Assembly (NCBI GenBank): GCA_015067185.1
Contig: SVMZ01000021.1
Span: 1-54,145, forward strand
Source of the DNA: Oscillospiraceae bacterium
GTDB lineage: Bacteria; Bacillota; Clostridia; Oscillospirales; Ruminococcaceae
Length of the DNA: 54,145 nt
Direction of reading: 5' to 3'
The first letter of the stretch is position 1. Every line of letters starts with the position of its first letter. Positions 50,111-54,145 of the stretch are shown here, piece after piece. The translations under genes and the position numbers were made by a program. The notes under the pieces were generated by a model that made no database searches, was not told the DNA's origin, and saw only the letters and a program-made list of their open reading frames with translations.

Positions 50111-51508
50111 GTGGAATTTGCAAGCTTGGGATTTTTGTTTGTATTTTTGCCGTTGGCGATCATTATCTATGCTTTTACACCGGGGAAATATAAAAACATA
50201 TCGCTGTTTGTCATCAATGCCGTATATTATCTTCTCATGGGGTGGCAGATAACATTAATCACAGCTGCAGCCGCAGTTATGGATTATGCCGCAGCTCTTT
50301 TTCTGGATGTGGAACGGGGAAAAAAGCTTGCAAAACTCAGAATGCCGCTGCTGATTCTGATGACAATTAAAAATATCGGCGGAGCGGTTGTTTTTGCTGT
50401 GTTGGGAGAGTTTTGTTCCGCTGTGGGAGTCTGCATGTTTATGGTGTATGCTCTTACGGCAACAGGATATCTTGTGGATGTTTTTGCCGGGGAAGAAGCG
50501 GCGGAACGGAATCCAATCCGCTATTTTTTGTTTTCCACACTGTTTTGCAAAATGCATATCGGTCCACTGGTACGCTGGAAAGATATGAAAACACAGCTTG
50601 CGGGTACAGACGGAAGAGGAAAGAGAGGCTTTTCTCTGGAATCCGCCGGAGAGGGATTGGTTTTGTTTTTGTACGGTGCAGCGAAAAAAGTGCTGCTCGC
50701 AGACCGTTTGGCAGAGTTTGCTGCTGCATTGGAACAGGTCAATATGTCTGCCCCGTCGGTTTTGGGCAGATGGATCGCCGTTATTATCTTCGCCCTGCGG
50801 ATATTCTTTGAGCTGTCCGGTTTCAGCGATATGGCAAGAGGATTGGGAATGGTTTTCGGATTGAAGCTTCCCATGAATTTTTATTATCCTTACCAAAGCC
50901 TTAGTGTGAGCGATTTTCTCTATCGCTTCAACACAACGGTGGCACAGTTTTTTGAGCATTATGTTTACAACACGCTCAGCAGAAAAAAACATGATACAGA
51001 GACGAATGTCCCGCAAACAGAGACTGACGGCAGAAAAAAAACGATTCTCTCCGATATTCTGAACGCACTGCTGGTGTGTCTGCTGTTTGGTATGTGGTTT
51101 GGTATCGATCTGAAATACCTGCTCTGGGGTGTTTATCTGGCGGTGTTTATTGTGATCGAAAAATATTTGATTGGGAGATTTTTGGATAACATTCCCAAGC
51201 TGTTTGCGAGACTGTATTCATTTGCTGCGGTGATGTGCTCGTTTGTTATTTTTTCAACTCCCGACGGTTACGGGATCTTGGAAAATGCGGGCGCACTGCT
51301 TGCTTTCTCGGAGAAGGGGGTATCCACACAGCTGCTCTATCTTTTAAACAGCAACAAACTGTTGCTGGGAGCTGCCGTTTTGTTTGCAACCAGCCTGTTT
51401 TCGGTTATGGCTCGTGTGGTGGGGAAAAAAACAGGAACAGTCGTGAAGCTGGTTCAGCTTGTGTGGAGCCTGGTGCTTTTGACTATCACAGTTTCCTTTT
51501 TGCTGTGA
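50111..51508 (+). CDS. Degenerate MBOAT (AlgI/DltB-like) acyltransferase homolog
   Basis: A 465-residue polytopic membrane protein of the MBOAT family, AlgI branch, recognisable from GFSDMARGLGMVFGLKLPMNFYYPYQSLSVSDF (about 237-269). The active site is lost. Where AlgI has DFWRRWHxxLS this protein reads DFLYRFNTTVA, with Asn274 for the first conserved His. Where AlgI and DltB have GLWHG it reads GMWFG, with Phe330 for the catalytic His. It is therefore probably a pseudoenzyme or has a changed role. The start is GTG 50111 after GTGGTGA. It is followed by its usual partner type, an SGNH/DHHW protein, which is also degenerate. Confidence 0.85.
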   Translation: MEFASLGFLFVFLPLAIIIYAFTPGKYKNISLFVINAVYYLLMGWQITLITAAAAVMDYAAALFLDVERGKKLAKLRMPLLILMTIKNIGGAVVFAVLGEFCSAVGVCMFMVYALTATGYLVDVFAGEEAAERNPIRYFLFSTLFCKMHIGPLVRWKDMKTQLAGTDGRGKRGFSLESAGEGLVLFLYGAAKKVLLADRLAEFAAALEQVNMSAPSVLGRWIAVIIFALRIFFELSGFSDMARGLGMVFGLKLPMNFYYPYQSLSVSDFLYRFNTTVAQFFEHYVYNTLSRKKHDTETNVPQTETDGRKKTILSDILNALLVCLLFGMWFGIDLKYLLWGVYLAVFIVIEKYLIGRFLDNIPKLFARLYSFAAVMCSFVIFSTPDGYGILENAGALLAFSEKGVSTQLLYLLNSNKLLLGAAVLFATSLFSVMARVVGKKTGTVVKLVQLVWSLVLLTITVSFLL

Positions 51509-51547
51509 TGAACAATAAACGGATGGGAAAGGAGGATGGCAGACAGA

Positions 51548-52648
51548 ATGAACAAAATAACAGCAGTGATTCTTGTGATCATCCTGGCGGCGGTCCCGCT
51601 TTTGTCATTGGCAATTGAGGGGAAAGAAAGCAGCTTTGTGCTGGATGTTTCCGGAGGAATGGATACGGTGCCGGCGCAGACAGAACAGCTGCTGAACAAA
51701 AGCATTCCGGGGAAAATTTTTCTGGAAAGAATAAAGCACCGCCTGTTGGTGTTGGGCGGCGCGGAAGAATTTGGCGGTGTCTTTCTTCATGAGGGGAATT
51801 TGATCAATAATTATCGCCCGGATGCAGAAAACGGTATTACAGGAAATTTGCAGAATGTGATAGATTTTATTGAGCAGAAGCAGATGCCATCCTATTTGAT
51901 GATGATCCCGACAGAATGTGTTGTTTGTCAGGAAGAGGTACCGGAGCTGGCAGATATTTTTAATCAGAAAACCATGATCGATACCATGTACAGCGCATTT
52001 TCCGGCAATGCCATCACGGTGGATGCCTATGGTGCTTTGTTCCGGAACAGGGAAAAGGATGTCTATTATAATACCCATGCACTTCCCACATCGCTGGGAG
52101 GATATTATCTTTACAGCGAGCTGATCGAAAGATTGGGAAGAAGCCCCCATGATATCGATGAGTTTGATATCAGCTATGCCGGTTATGGATTTTACGGCTC
52201 GGATTATGATAAAATGCCGTTGGAAGGGGTAAAAAGCGATGCTGTTTCCCTTTATTATTACAACAGCTATAACCGAAGCTATACGGTAACTCACTTTAAA
52301 GAGGGACAGACCTACACCTATGACAGGCTCTATATTGCGGAGTATGAATCTGCTGAAGATAAAACGGATATCATTTTCGGCGGCCTTTCCCCCATTGTCA
52401 CGGTGGATACCATGGGACCCTATACGGATGAATTGCTGATATTCGGAGACGAAACAGCAAAATGCTATGTTCCATTTCTGGTCAATCACTATGCAAGGAT
52501 AACCATTGTGTCTTTGGATAAGCTTACCCCATCGCTGGCAAAAAACATCGATACGGAGCGGTACCGACAGGTGCTGTTTGCCTATTCGGTGGATACCTTT
52601 GCCAAGATGGGCAGTCTGGATAATATAAAAATGCTGTTTGAAGAATAA
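51548..52648 (+). CDS. Degenerate SGNH/DHHW (AlgJ-like) protein
   Basis: A 366-residue protein with an N-terminal membrane anchor (residues 5-22) and an extracytoplasmic domain resembling the DHHW/AlgJ-like partners of MBOAT proteins (GGVFLHEGNLINNY; LIFGDETAKCYVPFLVNHYARI). Catalytic residues are missing. The family's YRTDHHWTSLG reads YYNTHALPTSLG (173-184), so Asp-His-His-Trp is gone, and GDS of the nucleophile block is GDE with Glu302. ATG 51548 is preferred over 51536 because AAAGGAGG directly abuts the latter. It lies 39 bases after the MBOAT gene and is closed by a terminator. Confidence 0.8.
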   Translation: MNKITAVILVIILAAVPLLSLAIEGKESSFVLDVSGGMDTVPAQTEQLLNKSIPGKIFLERIKHRLLVLGGAEEFGGVFLHEGNLINNYRPDAENGITGNLQNVIDFIEQKQMPSYLMMIPTECVVCQEEVPELADIFNQKTMIDTMYSAFSGNAITVDAYGALFRNREKDVYYNTHALPTSLGGYYLYSELIERLGRSPHDIDEFDISYAGYGFYGSDYDKMPLEGVKSDAVSLYYYNSYNRSYTVTHFKEGQTYTYDRLYIAEYESAEDKTDIIFGGLSPIVTVDTMGPYTDELLIFGDETAKCYVPFLVNHYARITIVSLDKLTPSLAKNIDTERYRQVLFAYSVDTFAKMGSLDNIKMLFEE

Positions 52649-52659
52649 ATGCAGACAAC

Positions 52660-52697
52660 AAACTGCCGGAGAGTTATCTCTTCGGCAGTTTTTATAT
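52660..52697 (+). terminator. Terminator after the SGNH/DHHW gene
   Basis: Stem AAACTGCCG (52660-52668) with CGGCAGTTT (52683-52691), followed by TTATATTT. It separates the MBOAT/SGNH pair from spmA. Confidence 0.88.
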
Positions 52698-52739
52698 TTG
52701 GGAAAGCAGCGGCATATACTTGTGGGGGAGGGATGGAGA

Positions 52740-53381
52740 ATGATGTCATGGGTGTTAGCGGGAATGATCGCAGCGGCAATTGTGTTCGGAAGCATCGGAG
52801 GAAGAATGGACGAAGTGGCTGCAGCGGCAATTGGTGACTGTGTAAAAGCAGTAGAGCTGTGTATTGGGCTGACAGGAGCGGTATGTCTGTGGAGCGGTAT
52901 TATGAAAATAGCAGATCGCGCAGGAATAACCGAAATTCTGAACCGGGTCATCAGTAAAATGACGGGTCCGCTGTTCAAAACGATTGGCAGGGAATCGACA
53001 GCAATGAAGGCAATCTCTTTGAATATCACCTCCAATATGCTGGGACTTGGTAATGCCGCTACCCCTTTCGGTATCAAAGCCATGCAGGAGCTGGACCGGT
53101 TAAATGGCAGAGGAAAAGCAGCCGGAGATGAAATGATCCTTTTCGCCGTGATGAATTCGGCTGCATTTCAGTTGATCCCCTCAGCCTCTATTGCGGCCAT
53201 CCGGCTTGCGGCAGGCTCGGCGGCGCCGCTTGATATTATGCCGGCGGTGTGGCTCACATCGGCGGTGTCATTGACAGCGGGGATTGTCATGGCAGTTACC
53301 GTGGGTGCATTGCTGCGGAAAAAGAATAACACAGAGCAAAAGTACAGAGGAATCGGCAGGATAAGGAGGAAGGCCGGATGA
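52740..53381 (+). CDS. spmA: Spore maturation protein A
   Basis: A 213-residue membrane protein of the nucleoside-recognition (Gate) family. The N-terminal WVLAGMIAAAIVFGSIGGRMDEV, the central SLNITSNMLGLGNAATPFGIKAMQEL and the helix MNSAAFQLIPSASIAAIRLAAGS are typical SpmA. SpmA and SpmB are needed for spore core dehydration in Bacillus and Clostridium. GGGAGG precedes ATG 52740 (52743 also fits). It overlaps spmB by four bases. Confidence 0.96.
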   Translation: MMSWVLAGMIAAAIVFGSIGGRMDEVAAAAIGDCVKAVELCIGLTGAVCLWSGIMKIADRAGITEILNRVISKMTGPLFKTIGRESTAMKAISLNITSNMLGLGNAATPFGIKAMQELDRLNGRGKAAGDEMILFAVMNSAAFQLIPSASIAAIRLAAGSAAPLDIMPAVWLTSAVSLTAGIVMAVTVGALLRKKNNTEQKYRGIGRIRRKAG

Positions 53382-53893
53382 GCAGTTATATTATACCTGT
53401 GATTCTGCTGATCGTATTGCTGTGGGCATTATGGAAAAAGATCGATGTGTTTCCGGTATTCATGGAGGGAGCAAAAGAAGGGCTGGCAGTGGTGAAGAGC
53501 ATGATCCCGCCGCTGATCATTTTGTTGACGGCGATCGGAATGTTTCGGGCATCCGGTGCTCTTGAGTTTTTCACCGGCCTGCTCGCTCCCGTTATGCAGC
53601 GGATTGGGTTGCCGAAGGAGGTTGCGCCGCTGGTGCTTCTGCGTCCGGTATCCGGCAGTGGTGCCACCGCTGTTTTAAGCGATATTGTTGCAACATATGG
53701 ACCGGACAGCTTTGCGGGTCGGGTGGCAAGCGTGATGACAGGGTCGACAGAGACAACATTTTACACCCTTGCCCTCTATTTTGGCGCTACATCTGTAGAA
53801 AATACCCGATATGCACTGGGCGTATCGCTTTTTGCGGATATCGTCAGTTTTGTCGTCAGTGCACTTGCGGTCAGGCTGTTTTTGGGTGTGTAA
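53378..53893 (+). CDS. spmB: Spore maturation protein B
   Basis: A 171-residue partner of SpmA, the same Gate-type fold, with IIPVILLIVLLWALWKKIDVFPVFMEGAKEGL, LLRPVSGSGATAVLSDI and VMTGSTETTFYTLALYFGATSVENTRYAL. The ATGA overlap with spmA shows translational coupling. No terminator is visible downstream. Confidence 0.97.
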   Translation: MSSYIIPVILLIVLLWALWKKIDVFPVFMEGAKEGLAVVKSMIPPLIILLTAIGMFRASGALEFFTGLLAPVMQRIGLPKEVAPLVLLRPVSGSGATAVLSDIVATYGPDSFAGRVASVMTGSTETTFYTLALYFGATSVENTRYALGVSLFADIVSFVVSALAVRLFLGV

Positions 53894-53933
53894 AATAAAT
53901 TTCTCAAAATTGTAAAATCGTCTTACAAACTGC

Positions 53934-53962
53934 TTGCGTTTTTTTATTTGATGCTATATAAT
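53934..53962 (+). promoter_or_regulatory. Promoter of the GH2-type gene
   Basis: TTGCGT (53934-53939), 17 bases, TATAAT (53957-53962). The leader of about 65 bases contains a small hairpin AACCGG/CCGGTT (53973-53988). Confidence 0.75.
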
Positions 53963-54033
53963 AAAGCTATTCAACCGGAGAGCCGGTTTGGAAGATGAGA
54001 TTGCAGCAAAAAAGGCAAAGGTGGGATAGCAGA

Positions 54034-54145
54034 ATGAAAAAGATGTCACTTGATGGAATATGGAAACTTGCATGGGAAAAAGATGAAAATGTAAGCGAAA
54101 GAGAGTTCGTTACCCCCGAGCAGATCGAGCAGGCCGGTCTGCCGA
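54034..54145 (+). CDS. Start of a GH2-type glycoside hydrolase (partial)
   Basis: Only the first 37 codons are in the window; the frame runs off the edge. The opening MKKMSLDGIWKLAW followed by an acidic stretch and FVTPEQIEQAGLP matches the N-terminal sugar-binding jelly-roll of GH2 enzymes such as beta-mannosidases and beta-galactosidases. No signal peptide is seen. GGTGGG lies upstream. The activity cannot be told from this part. Confidence 0.7.
   Translation, partial: MKKMSLDGIWKLAWEKDENVSEREFVTPEQIEQAGLP

Overview
The window looks like chromosomal DNA of an anaerobic, endospore-forming Clostridia bacterium, probably an uncultured gut member of the Oscillospirales type. This rests on the sporulation genes (a SipL/SpoVID-like SPOCS-LysM protein, spoIVA, spmA, spmB), the short SRP RNA in front of dnaX-ybaB-recR, a T-box in front of serS, roughly balanced base composition and many intracellular glycan-processing enzymes. 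No rRNA, insertion sequence, prophage, CRISPR array or integrase was seen.

Layout. 1-5.6 kb (minus): two paralogous ceramidase-like hydrolases flank a permuted-papain-like protein and T-box-controlled serS. 5.7-8.9 kb (plus): sipL-like gene and spoIVA, a spore-coat foundation module. 8.9-9.7 kb: a divergent zinc-ribbon/TM2 membrane protein and a small XRE repressor share a long inverted-repeat operator. 9.7-15.4 kb (plus): GH3 lipoprotein, MFS transporter, (minus) tRNA-Leu(GAG), CE6-like esterase, TraB/GumN lipoprotein, GNAT. 15.4-19.7 kb (minus): recQ and a GH20 hexosaminidase. 19.7-23 kb (minus): an AT-rich block with a secreted C39-like cysteine peptidase and two lipoproteins. 23.1-27.9 kb (plus): GH4 alpha-galactosidase-like enzyme, a 39-bp minisatellite, EamA transporter, uvrC. 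28-31.3 kb (minus): GNAT and the rpmG-secE-nusG-rplK-rplA operon, which stops at rplA. 31.3-38.3 kb: clan GH-A glycosidase, small glycine-rich protein, manA (plus), LacI regulator plus amidohydrolase behind a promoter with two LacI-type palindromes, and an (alpha/alpha)6-barrel glycosidase. 38.5-44.5 kb (plus): SRP RNA, dnaX, ybaB, recR, gtrA, alaS. 44.5-54.1 kb (plus): HIT protein, URO-D-family protein, comEC, holA, RNase M5-like gene, an MBOAT/SGNH pair, spmA, spmB and the start of a GH2-type glycosidase.

How it fits together. Housekeeping genes (serS, alaS, dnaX, recR, holA, uvrC, recQ, ribosomal genes) alternate with short sugar-catabolic units. Most glycosidases lack signal peptides, so they should act on imported oligosaccharides; the GH3 lipoprotein is the exception. 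The most unusual item is the MBOAT/SGNH gene pair at 50.1-52.6 kb: both proteins keep the fold-defining sequence of the AlgI/AlgJ-type acetylation machinery but have lost essentially every catalytic residue, which suggests a paired pseudoenzyme system next to spore maturation genes. Other items worth a look are the adjacent sipL-spoIVA pair, the XRE and LacI operator architectures, a ComEC without metal ligands in its beta-lactamase-like tail, ceramidase-like proteins without the ceramidase nucleophile, and several unexplained hairpin islands and repeats.

Gene starts were chosen from visible ribosome binding sites. Promoters are -35/-10 matches read by eye. Function calls are from recognition of motifs and families, without database searches.
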